Below, in pieces: positions 57,045 through 64,000 of a stretch of DNA of 64,000 nucleotides. The notes below the pieces were generated by a model. That model was not told where the DNA came from. It did not search any database and saw only the letters and a list, made by a program, of their open reading frames with translations. Origin of the DNA: Dactylosporangium sp. AC04546 (GTDB taxonomy: Bacteria; Actinomycetota; Actinomycetes; Mycobacteriales; Micromonosporaceae). Location: positions 1 through 64,000 of the forward strand of contig NZ_JAHYSG010000001.1 in NCBI RefSeq assembly GCF_022095675.1, given 5' to 3'. Each line of letters begins with the position of its first letter. The first letter of the stretch is position 1. Position numbers and translations under genes: made by a program.

Positions 57045-59002
57045 ACGAACGGACGCAACGGTGGGGGATCGCCCTGGCCGGCCTGGGCGCCGGTCTGCTG
57101 ATCGCGGTGGTGCAGTCCTCGCACGGGGGAGGATTCTCACCGCGGCTCGGCGTGCAGGGGCCCGACGCGTACTACGGGCCCGACCCGTACACGCCACTGA
57201 TCCCGACCGCGGCGACCGTGCTGGCGCTGTGCCTGCTGCGGTGGTGGCCCTACCTGGTGACGGTGGGCGGGCTGCTGTGCGTGCCAATCGCCTGGCCGGC
57301 GGTGATTCCCACCCCGTCGGCGATGACCTTCTACTACACGTTCAGCGCGGCGTTCCCGCTCCTCGTCGTCGGGGCGCTGGCCGCCGCGCAGAGGCTGCTG
57401 AGCACCGGTGCGCCGGGTCTGGGTGCGGCCGTGGCGAGCCTGGTCATCGGTTTCGGCCTCTTCGGCCGCGCCCTGCCCGGAACCATCTACCAGATGATGG
57501 ACCGGTCGCTGTCCGGCTGGCACGTCATGCTTGTCGTGGCCGGTCTCGCCGCCGTCGCCCCAGCGGCCTGGCGGTGGCGGCGAGGCGATCCTGCCGCCGT
57601 TGGACTGCCGGACGACAAAGCATGGACCTGGAAGCGTCTGCGGCTGATCGTCACCGGCGGGCTGGTATCGCTCGTGGCGCTGCCGTTCGCCATGATCTCG
57701 ACTGAGCGGCTCGCGGCTGTGCTGGAAGTCAGCTGGCGGACCCTGGTCACCTACCCGACCGCCAGGGCCGCCATGCTCGGCGGGATGACGCTGGCCGCGG
57801 CGGTCATCCTGTCCACCCTGGCCGGATTGTGGCCGCTGGCCGGGGCGCTGACCGCAGCGACTGCGCAGATCGCGGTCTCCGCGCCCTTGGCGATCGCGCT
57901 CCTCGCCACCAGCGATGCGGGCCCGACACGCTGGTTCGGCGCACTGCTGGGGGTGGCGATCGGCGCGGCCGCCGCCGCAAACAGATGGCGAATCGCGGCC
58001 GCGGCCACGCTCTCGGTGGGTGCCGCTACGTGCCTGTTCATCGCGTTCTCGGCGACGAGCGGCCAACCGCAGAAACTTGTCGGGCAGCAGAGCACCACGC
58101 CGGCGTTGCTGATGCTGGTGCTCGCGACCGCCGCCGCGACCGCAGTTGTCGGTGCTACAGCGCCGGTGCTCGCTCCCCGCGGTGCGGTCCCGGCGGTCCT
58201 CGGCCCGATCAGCGGTGTACTCGTGATGGCCGGCGTCCAGACGGCCCCGGTGATCTACCTGCGCAGCGGAGCATCGCCACGGTCGATCAGCGCGAACCTC
58301 CCCCTCGACACCGCTGGCGTGCTGCTGCTGGTGTCGGCCGCAGCGATCGGCGGCTTGGGCATCGCGCACTACCTTTCGGAGCGCTGGGCGGAACGCAAAC
58401 GGGCTGAGCTGATCCGGCAGGAGGCAGCCGCCGCGGAACGGGACCGGCTGGCCCGGCCGATCCACGACGGCGTGCTGCAAGTCCTCGCTCTGGTCCAGCG
58501 GGAGGGCTCGGAGCTGGGCGGAGCCGGCGCGCAACTGGCAGCGCTGGCCGGCGAGCAGGAGGTGGCTTTGCGCAACCTGCTCAGCGGCAACACGACAGAA
58601 CCCGGCGCGGCCACAGCCGACCTGCGGGCGAAGCTCAGTGGGCTCTCGTCACCAGCCATTGACGTCTCCGCCCCCGCCGACCCGGTGATCCTTTCGGTCG
58701 GGCCGGCGACCGAGATCTTCGCGGCGGTCCAGGCCGCCTTGGACAACGTCCGGCAGCACGCCGGTCCAGGCGCGCGAGCCTGGATCCTCTTGGAAGACGA
58801 AGGCACTGGGGTACGCGTGACGGTCCGCGACGACGGTGTCGGCTTCGAGCCCCATCGGCTGCAGGACGCGGCCCGTTCCGGCCGGCTCGGGGTGGAGCAG
58901 TCGATGCGTGGCCGGGTTCACGACCTCGGCGGCACCACGACCATCAAAAGTCGCCCAGGTAGGGGCACGGAGGTCGAGTTCTGGATTCCCCGGCAGCGCT
59001 GA
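57041..59002 (+). CDS. Sensor histidine kinase with multi-TM N-terminal half (HisKA_3 type)
   Basis: A 653-residue kinase. The first 450 residues contain about ten to twelve hydrophobic segments with short loops, so sensing is probably within the membrane. The dimerisation box AERDRLARPIHDGVLQVLAL puts the phospho-accepting His near 475. It is followed by an ATP-binding domain with the N-box AALDNVRQHAG, DDGVGFEPH and a final GRGTEVEFWIP. It pairs with the NarL-type regulator upstream and is coupled to a VanY-like peptidase, pointing to cell-wall or antibiotic sensing. Confidence 0.88.
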   Translation: MNERTQRWGIALAGLGAGLLIAVVQSSHGGGFSPRLGVQGPDAYYGPDPYTPLIPTAATVLALCLLRWWPYLVTVGGLLCVPIAWPAVIPTPSAMTFYYTFSAAFPLLVVGALAAAQRLLSTGAPGLGAAVASLVIGFGLFGRALPGTIYQMMDRSLSGWHVMLVVAGLAAVAPAAWRWRRGDPAAVGLPDDKAWTWKRLRLIVTGGLVSLVALPFAMISTERLAAVLEVSWRTLVTYPTARAAMLGGMTLAAAVILSTLAGLWPLAGALTAATAQIAVSAPLAIALLATSDAGPTRWFGALLGVAIGAAAAANRWRIAAAATLSVGAATCLFIAFSATSGQPQKLVGQQSTTPALLMLVLATAAATAVVGATAPVLAPRGAVPAVLGPISGVLVMAGVQTAPVIYLRSGASPRSISANLPLDTAGVLLLVSAAAIGGLGIAHYLSERWAERKRAELIRQEAAAAERDRLARPIHDGVLQVLALVQREGSELGGAGAQLAALAGEQEVALRNLLSGNTTEPGAATADLRAKLSGLSSPAIDVSAPADPVILSVGPATEIFAAVQAALDNVRQHAGPGARAWILLEDEGTGVRVTVRDDGVGFEPHRLQDAARSGRLGVEQSMRGRVHDLGGTTTIKSRPGRGTEVEFWIPRQR

Positions 59003-59107
59003 TCCCGGTCCCACGACCCGCTGCGGACCGGCTGCAGCTCGACGTCTTCAACGCCAACGACCGGCATCGCCGGGCAGGAGGCGCGGCTGGGTGCAGCCGC
59101 CTCTCGC

Positions 59108-60211
59108 ATGGTGAGCGGCGGGACCGCTACAGTGCCCGCCGTGGAGATCGCTGCTGTGCCGGACACCGCTGAGCGGACCGGGGTGTCCCGGGTGCCTGCC
59201 ATCCTGGGCCTGTCGCTGATCGGCGTGGCCGCCGCCGGCATCGCGACGCTGGTGACCGTCAGCGTCGGAAGTGTCCGGGCAGCCGCCACCGCACCCGACG
59301 GCCTGCCGTTCATCGGCCTCGACGCCGTGGAAATGCTCGTGCCGCCCGTGCTGCTGCTGGCCGGGCTGGTCATCGCGGCCAGCCTGGTCCTGACCGGCCG
59401 GCATGCCGGCCGCAGCGCCGTCGTCTGGCTCTCCGTCTTCGGCGCCGTCATCCTGGTCCAGCTGCTAGCCACCCGGTTCGACGTCTTCGCCGACGTCGGC
59501 GTGCGCTGGGTGGGGCCGCCGAAATGGATCGGGCAGTCCGGCATCGTCGCGGCGGCGGTCGCGCTCGCCGGGGCGGCGATCGTGTTCATGCGACCGGCCG
59601 CGCAGCGTTGGGCCACCGCCCGGCTACCCGGTGACGCCAGTGCTGCGCCGTCCGATGCTCCGGCAGTGTTGCGCAGGGCGGCGTGGAACCTCGGCGCCGG
59701 TGGTGCGCTGATGATCGTCGCCGTCGCGGGCCGGTTCCTCGTGCGGCTGCCGGCATTCGATGCCACCGAGACCTCCCTGGCCGTCCTCGTGATCCTCGGT
59801 ATCGCCGGTCTCCTCCTCACGGTGGTGGCCGGTGCGTTCGCCGGTGCAGTCCTGGCCCAGCGTGGCCGCCGCGGCGGCGCTGTCCTCGCCCGGGTCGCCG
59901 GAGCGCTGCTCCTGTACAGCGCGATGTGGGGCGTCTATGCCCTCGTCAGCGACGCGCTGTACTGGTGGTACCTCGAAGCGGACCTGTACTTCGAGCTCCC
60001 GCCACGGTGGTCACCCGTCGCGGTGTCGGCCGGTGGGTTCGCCCTGCTGGCCGCCGCGATCGGCGCTGCGGGGCTCCTCCTGGCCGGGCTCGCCAGACTT
60101 GCCGACCCACGCATCCACCAGTACCTGAACGACGGACGCACGACCGGGCAGCCGACGCCGGGCTACCGCTCCTGGACGGCCATCGGCCCAGCCGATGGCC
60201 GAACAGACTGA
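59108..60211 (+). CDS. Multi-pass membrane protein, unknown function
   Basis: A 367-residue protein with about seven predicted TM helices (for example VPAILGLSLIGVAAAGIATL and LAVLVILGIAGLLLTVVAGA) and a conserved-looking W-W-Y-L-E-A-D-L-Y-F-E-L loop late in the chain. The C-terminus is short and soluble. ATG 59108 has no clear ribosome site; an internal GTG at 59141 is possible. The gene is 105 bp after the kinase gene and may share its transcript. I do not recognise the family. Confidence 0.65.
   Translation: MVSGGTATVPAVEIAAVPDTAERTGVSRVPAILGLSLIGVAAAGIATLVTVSVGSVRAAATAPDGLPFIGLDAVEMLVPPVLLLAGLVIAASLVLTGRHAGRSAVVWLSVFGAVILVQLLATRFDVFADVGVRWVGPPKWIGQSGIVAAAVALAGAAIVFMRPAAQRWATARLPGDASAAPSDAPAVLRRAAWNLGAGGALMIVAVAGRFLVRLPAFDATETSLAVLVILGIAGLLLTVVAGAFAGAVLAQRGRRGGAVLARVAGALLLYSAMWGVYALVSDALYWWYLEADLYFELPPRWSPVAVSAGGFALLAAAIGAAGLLLAGLARLADPRIHQYLNDGRTTGQPTPGYRSWTAIGPADGRTD
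60177..60201. terminator. Terminator-like hairpin overlapping the gene end
   Basis: An 11-bp perfect stem (60177-60187 with 60191-60201) and a CCA loop lie in the last codons of the membrane-protein gene, before the convergent gene ending at 60291. Confidence 0.5.
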
Positions 60212-60290
60212 TCGGCAGGCACAGCCGTTTCGCACACCACCCTCGCGACGACCGTGAACCGGTCCCGCACAGGCCTGCCCGTCGCTCGGC

Positions 60291-61082
60291 TCAGCCGCCG
60301 GTCGGTGCCGGACGGGCGCGGCCGCCGAGCCAGCTGAAGCCGCCCAGGACAGCGAGGAGCAGCCACAGCGGTACGAGCATGAACAGCAGCGGCGGCCACA
60401 CCGTCCAAAACGGCAGCGCCGGCGACTGGCGGACGTTGAGCGCCATGCCGGTCGCCCCGAAGATCATGCCGGGGAGCAGCCCGATCACCGCGAGCGTCAC
60501 GACGAGGGTCAGCATCGGACGGGGCCGGCGGGTGAGCAGCGCGGCGGCAAGCGCTCCGGCCGCTGCGCCGAGGAGCGCCCCGGCGAGGGTGGCGAGGCCG
60601 AGCCCGGCCGGTGCCGCGCGGTGGAACGTGAGCGAGGAGGCGAAGCCGTCGGTGCTGTATGCGACGGCCACATCGCCGCGTTCGGCGGTCCACTCCTCGC
60701 ACGGTCCCGCCGCGGTGCGGTGGAGGTTCCGCCATCCCTGCAGCAGTGCGTTGGCCGCCGCCCGCCGCGACAAGGCGCAATCCGCGTCCACCGCCGTTGC
60801 CTGATTCTGGTCCTGGCCGGTCGGGGCGTAGCTGACCTCGACGAACCCGGGGCCGAAGTCGTCGTCGCCGAGCGCGAACCCGTAGCCGTAGTCGCGCCGC
60901 CGGGTCTCACCGGTGGGGTCGACTCCGGGCAGCAGCTCCGCCGCCAGCTCGACGGCTTGAGCGTCGGTGGGCAGCGGACCGGAGGCGCGCCCGCCGTACC
61001 AGGAACCGGCGGTCGCGCCAGCCGTCGCCATGATCAGCGTGCTGGCGATCAACACCCACGTCCGCAGCGCTCCGCCGGTCAC
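60291..61082 (-). CDS. Membrane protein, unknown function
   Basis: This 263-residue protein has one N-terminal TM helix or signal anchor (about 8-28), an extracellular domain of roughly 130 residues with two Cys (DADCALSRR, GPCEEW), and three C-terminal TM helices (170-250). GTG 61082 has GAGGGGAT upstream. There is no recognised family. It is convergent with the membrane protein at 59108. Confidence 0.65.
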   Translation of the reverse strand: MTGGALRTWVLIASTLIMATAGATAGSWYGGRASGPLPTDAQAVELAAELLPGVDPTGETRRRDYGYGFALGDDDFGPGFVEVSYAPTGQDQNQATAVDADCALSRRAAANALLQGWRNLHRTAAGPCEEWTAERGDVAVAYSTDGFASSLTFHRAAPAGLGLATLAGALLGAAAGALAAALLTRRPRPMLTLVVTLAVIGLLPGMIFGATGMALNVRQSPALPFWTVWPPLLFMLVPLWLLLAVLGGFSWLGGRARPAPTGG

Positions 61083-61334
61083 CGGATCCCCTCACGTCGA
61101 GTGCCGCGAAGCCTATCCCCGGACCGCCCGTCGATGTAGTGCGCGCAGATCGGCACGAGGGCGCAACGGCGGAGCCGGACGGCGAGGAGAGGGTGTAGCC
61201 GTTAGTGACGATCACCGGCGAACCGCAGCGCGCGACCGGCGGCAGAAGCGGTGCTCGCCGTCCTGGGCGCGCCGGACTGACCCGTCCGGACCTGGCGCGG
61301 TGGCGGATGGTGTGCGCGCCGGTACCCTCACCGG

Positions 61335-61805
61335 GTGACCCCCAATGATGATCCGGCCAACGGGCACGCCCGTTTCGACCAGCTCAGCGCCGCCGTGCGG
61401 GAGAGCAGACCCGATGACGACCCGGCGCTGATCGCGACCCTGCTCGCCGAGCCCGACCGGCTCATGGCGGAGTCGGTGCTGACGTCCTTGGTGGACCGGC
61501 GGGCCGAGCGGCTGGGCTCGGCGGCGTCCCTTGCCGCGTGGGCAGAACCGCTGCTGGACGCGGTGGGTGCCGACGGGTTCGTAGCGCGGCGGGTGCGCGA
61601 GTGGGGCCTGTTCAAGGCGCTGCAGTCCGGCGCGTCGGTGGACCGCGAGGCGTTGGCGGCCGCCTCCAACTGGCTCCAGCGCAAGGTGGTCGAGGAGGCC
61701 GACTCAGCCGTCGTACTGACGGTGCTGGGCGAGGTCGCCCGCACGAAGCGGGTCCGCAACCTCGCGAAGACCCGCGCCGGGCGCCTGCGATCCGCGGGCC
61801 GGTGA
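61335..61805 (+). CDS. Hypothetical helical protein, 156 aa
   Basis: A soluble, almost entirely helical protein beginning at GTG 61335. It has repeated helix pairs (FDQLSAAVRESRPDDDPALI, AESVLTSLVDRRAERLGSAA, ASNWLQRKVVEEADSAVVLT) that suggest a HEAT-like or armadillo-like small repeat fold. I recognise no catalytic motif or family. It stands alone between a divergent membrane protein and a 277-bp gap (61806-62082) that holds only a hairpin at its right end. Confidence 0.6.
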   Translation: MTPNDDPANGHARFDQLSAAVRESRPDDDPALIATLLAEPDRLMAESVLTSLVDRRAERLGSAASLAAWAEPLLDAVGADGFVARRVREWGLFKALQSGASVDREALAAASNWLQRKVVEEADSAVVLTVLGEVARTKRVRNLAKTRAGRLRSAGR

Positions 61806-62027
61806 CCGGCAGGCTCTGCCGCACCGACCCTCCCCGGCCCAGCTGACGGCTGAACCTAGCGCCCGGGATTGCGGCTACACATGATCATGGTTTGGTATTG
61901 CGGGTGCATTCTCCTCGCCGGTACGCCCTGGGTTCCACAGATGAGTAGCAGTCCTATCTCGAGCATGGCTCCTGGTCTCGTGAATCGGTGTGGGCGTTCC
62001 CAGGCATTTGACGCCTCGGAACGTGTT

Positions 62028-62059
62028 GCGCCGCCCGGTTCAAGCGGTCCGGGCGGCGC
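62028..62059 (-). terminator. Terminator of the epoxide hydrolase gene
   Basis: An 11-bp perfect stem of GC-rich sequence (62028-62038 with 62049-62059) and a 10-nt loop lie 24 bp past the stop of the minus-strand gene. Confidence 0.65.
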
Positions 62060-62082
62060 GATGTCGTCGTGTCCAGGTGCCG

Positions 62083-63228
62083 TTAGCGGAGCTGGCGGAA
62101 GAATGTCCGGACGTCGTCGATCAGGAGGTCGGGTGCTTCCAGGGCGGCGAAGTGGCCGCCGCGGTTGAATTCGGTCCAGCGCACCACGTTGTGGTCACGT
62201 TCGGCGAAGGGCCGGATGGTGATGTCGTTGGGGAACACCGCCACTCCGGTCGGCACCGATGAGCGTGGCGGTGCCTGGCCCCAGGTGCGAGCGTCTTCGT
62301 GGTAGATGCGGGCGGCGGATCCGGCGGCGCCGGTCAGCCAGTAGATCGAGACATCGGTGAGGATCAGGTCGCGGTCGACGGCGTCTTCGGGCAGGCCGGC
62401 GCTCGGGTCGGTCCATTCCTTGAACTTCTCGACGATCCAGGCGAGCTGGCCGACCGGTGAATCGGTGAGGGCGTAGGCGATGGTCTGCGGCCGGGTTGAC
62501 TGGACGATGGCGTACCCCGACATGTCCCGGCCCCAGGTTGCCATGAGTTCGAGGCGGGCCTGATCGGCTTCGGTGAGGCCGGCCAGCTCGGCCGGATCGC
62601 CGGAGGGGAAGGTGCCCAGGTTGTTGACGTGCACGCCGATCACGTGATCGGGGTCGGCGCGGCCGAGTTGCGGGGAGACGATCGCTCCGGTGTCGCCACC
62701 TTGGGCGCCGTAGCGGTGGTAGCCGAGGCGGCGCATCAGCTCCGCCCAGGCCCGGGCTACCCGGTCGGTGCCCCACCCGGTCCCGGAGAGCGGGCTGGAG
62801 AAGCCGAAGCCGGGCAGCGATGGGGCCACGACGTGGAAGGCGTCGGCGGGGTCGCCACCGTACCGGGCGGGATCGGTCAGCGGCCCGATGATCTTCATGA
62901 ACTCCACCACCGAGCCGGGCCAGCCGTGGGTAAGGATCAGCGGCACTGCCTCCGGCTCAGGCGAACGCACGTGCAGGAAATGCACGCTCTGCCCGTCAAG
63001 GACGGTGGTGAACTGGGGAAATTCGTTGAGCCGCGCCTCATGCGCGCGCCAGTCGTACTTGGTGCGCCAGTAGTCAGCGAGGTCTTTCAGGTAGTCCTCC
63101 GGCACCCCGGCCTCCCAGCCGCTGCCGGGCACCTGGCCTGGCCAGCGCGTCTGGGCGAGCCGCTGGTGCAGGTCGTCGAGGCGGTCCTGGGGGATGTTGA
63201 TCTGGAAGGGGGTGATCTCTTCGCTCAT
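62083..63228 (-). CDS. Epoxide hydrolase (EHN-domain alpha/beta hydrolase)
   Basis: This 381-residue enzyme has the N-terminal EHN domain of microsomal-type epoxide hydrolases (starting ITPFQINIPQDRLDDLHQRL and including RWPGQ) and an alpha/beta hydrolase core. The core has HGWPGS (101-106) as oxyanion motif, nucleophile Asp179 in GGDTG, and catalytic His in GGHFAALE near 357. It would open epoxides to diols in the cytosol, for xenobiotic or lipid-peroxide detoxification or in a biosynthetic side step. It is divergent from a WYL regulator that probably controls it. Confidence 0.88.
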   Translation of the reverse strand: MSEEITPFQINIPQDRLDDLHQRLAQTRWPGQVPGSGWEAGVPEDYLKDLADYWRTKYDWRAHEARLNEFPQFTTVLDGQSVHFLHVRSPEPEAVPLILTHGWPGSVVEFMKIIGPLTDPARYGGDPADAFHVVAPSLPGFGFSSPLSGTGWGTDRVARAWAELMRRLGYHRYGAQGGDTGAIVSPQLGRADPDHVIGVHVNNLGTFPSGDPAELAGLTEADQARLELMATWGRDMSGYAIVQSTRPQTIAYALTDSPVGQLAWIVEKFKEWTDPSAGLPEDAVDRDLILTDVSIYWLTGAAGSAARIYHEDARTWGQAPPRSSVPTGVAVFPNDITIRPFAERDHNVVRWTEFNRGGHFAALEAPDLLIDDVRTFFRQLR

Positions 63229-63248
63229 GGCTACTACGGTAGGAGGTA

Positions 63249-63271
63249 CCTAGGACGGCTTCTGCCCTAGG
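63249..63271. promoter_or_regulatory. Paired CCTAGG palindromes between hydrolase and WYL regulator
   Basis: CCTAGG at 63249-63254 and 63266-63271 are spaced 17 bp start to start in the 62-bp divergent promoter region. This may be an operator of the WYL regulator, controlling both genes. Confidence 0.4.
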
Positions 63272-63290
63272 AAAATGGCAAACTTGCCGC

Positions 63291-64000
63291 ATGTTGGAAA
63301 CCTCCGCCCGACTGCTGCGGCTGCTCGGACTGCTGCAAACCCCCCGCGACTGGGCCGGCGCAGAGCTCGCGCAGCGCCTGGAGGTCGACGTGCGGACCGT
63401 GCGCCGCGACATCCAGAAGCTGCGCGACCTCGGCTACCCCGTGCACGCCGTCCCCGGCGCGGCGGGCTACCGGCTCGGCGCCGGAACGAAGCTCCCGCCG
63501 CTGCTGCTCGACGAGGAGGAAGCCGTCGCCGTCGCCATCGGCCTGCGCACCGCCGCCAGCGGCACGGTCACCGGCATCGAGGAAACCTCCCTGCGCGCAC
63601 TGGCCAAGCTCGAACAGGTACTCCCATCGCGCGTTCGGCACCGGGTCAACCTGCTGCACTCGGTCACCGTCACCGTCCCCGCGACCGGCCCCACCGTCGA
63701 CCCGGACGTGCTGACCGTCCTCGCCGCAGCCTGCCGCCAGCACGAGCGGATCCGCTTCGACTACCACAGCCACGACGGCACCGACTCGGTACGCGACATC
63801 GAACCTCACCGGCTGGTTCACACCGGCCGGCGCTGGTATCTGGTTGGCTGGGACACCGACCGGCGCGACTGGCGCACCTACCGGGTCGACCGGACCCGTC
63901 CCCGCATCCCGACCGGTCCTAGATTCACGCCCCGACAGGCACCAGACGTCGACCTCGCCGGCTACCTCGCCCGCGGCGTGTCCACCGCGCCGTACCGCTA
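63291..64000 (+). CDS. WYL-domain helix-turn-helix transcriptional regulator (partial)
   Basis: 236 codons are present and the frame is open at the window end. An N-terminal DeoR-like winged helix (LLRLLGLLQTPRDWAGAELA, then VDVRTVRRDIQKLRDLG) is followed by a WYL domain with FDYHSHDG, IEPHRLVHTGRRWYLVGWD and YRVDR, the ligand-binding pattern of this family. ATG 63291 is the first start. The gene is divergent from the epoxide hydrolase, which it probably regulates. The C-terminal WCX-type extension is beyond the window. Confidence 0.88.
   Translation, partial: MLETSARLLRLLGLLQTPRDWAGAELAQRLEVDVRTVRRDIQKLRDLGYPVHAVPGAAGYRLGAGTKLPPLLLDEEEAVAVAIGLRTAASGTVTGIEETSLRALAKLEQVLPSRVRHRVNLLHSVTVTVPATGPTVDPDVLTVLAAACRQHERIRFDYHSHDGTDSVRDIEPHRLVHTGRRWYLVGWDTDRRDWRTYRVDRTRPRIPTGPRFTPRQAPDVDLAGYLARGVSTAPYR

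Overview
The window is high-GC DNA with long, tightly packed ORFs, many GTG starts and frequent ATGA/GTGA overlaps. It carries SARP/BTAD regulators, SigE-family sigma factors, ROK repressors and IniA/IniC-type GTPases. Together these point to a filamentous actinomycete, possibly Micromonosporaceae. The family is an inference from gene content only; there is no rRNA or tRNA gene to anchor it.

Layout. (1) 1-3012: the tail of a GntR/FCD regulator, a cytosolic beta-propeller protein, a DoxX membrane protein and an alpha/beta hydrolase; the propeller and hydrolase genes share an upstream box. (2) 3164-6428: a Tat-exported metallophosphoesterase fused to a PLL-like propeller and a PASTA domain, then two tiny secreted peptides. 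(3) 6588-16890 (minus strand): two BTAD-ATPase regulators, a divergent trigger factor, a lone TPR/effector protein resembling the missing half of such regulators, and two exported PLL-like propeller proteins. (4) 16983-21591: an Hsp70-type ATPase joined through one membrane helix to a seven-bladed WD40 domain, a SigE-family sigma factor with a membrane propeller partner, and a LysR remnant. (5) 21751-30676: a complete-looking isomalto-oligosaccharide locus (two ROK regulators with matching 26-bp operators, a binding-protein ABC importer without its ATPase, cytosolic GH66 and GH13 enzymes).

(6) 30936-52378 is the most unusual part. A Crp/Fnr regulator is coupled to a nucleotide-cyclase-like protein. 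An ECF sigma factor lacking region 4 follows, then two large dynamin-like GTPases, and then two mirror-image modules. The left module (plus strand) is Hsp70-NBD/PQQ-propeller fusion, IniC-like GTPase, IniA-like GTPase. The right module (minus strand) is a second, degenerate Hsp70-NBD/PQQ fusion, an ECF sigma factor, IniC-like, IniA-like, a 48-residue Asp-rich peptide and a membrane-anchored GrpE-like protein. The modules meet tail to tail at 43760. Six dynamin-superfamily GTPases, two Hsp70-like ATPases without peptide-binding domains and one GrpE-like exchange factor suggest a chaperone-controlled membrane-remodelling or envelope-stress system. A two-gene unit encoding an EcsC-like protein follows on the right.

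(7) 52381-64000: a LacI remnant, a SigE-family sigma factor with a membrane partner ending in a carbohydrate-binding-like domain, a Tat-exported beta-helix protein, a response regulator/VanY-like peptidase/histidine kinase operon, membrane and hypothetical proteins, an epoxide hydrolase, and a divergent WYL regulator cut by the window end. Several convergent gene pairs are separated by perfect GC-rich inverted repeats that look like bidirectional terminators. I found no CRISPR array, insertion sequence, rRNA or intact tRNA.
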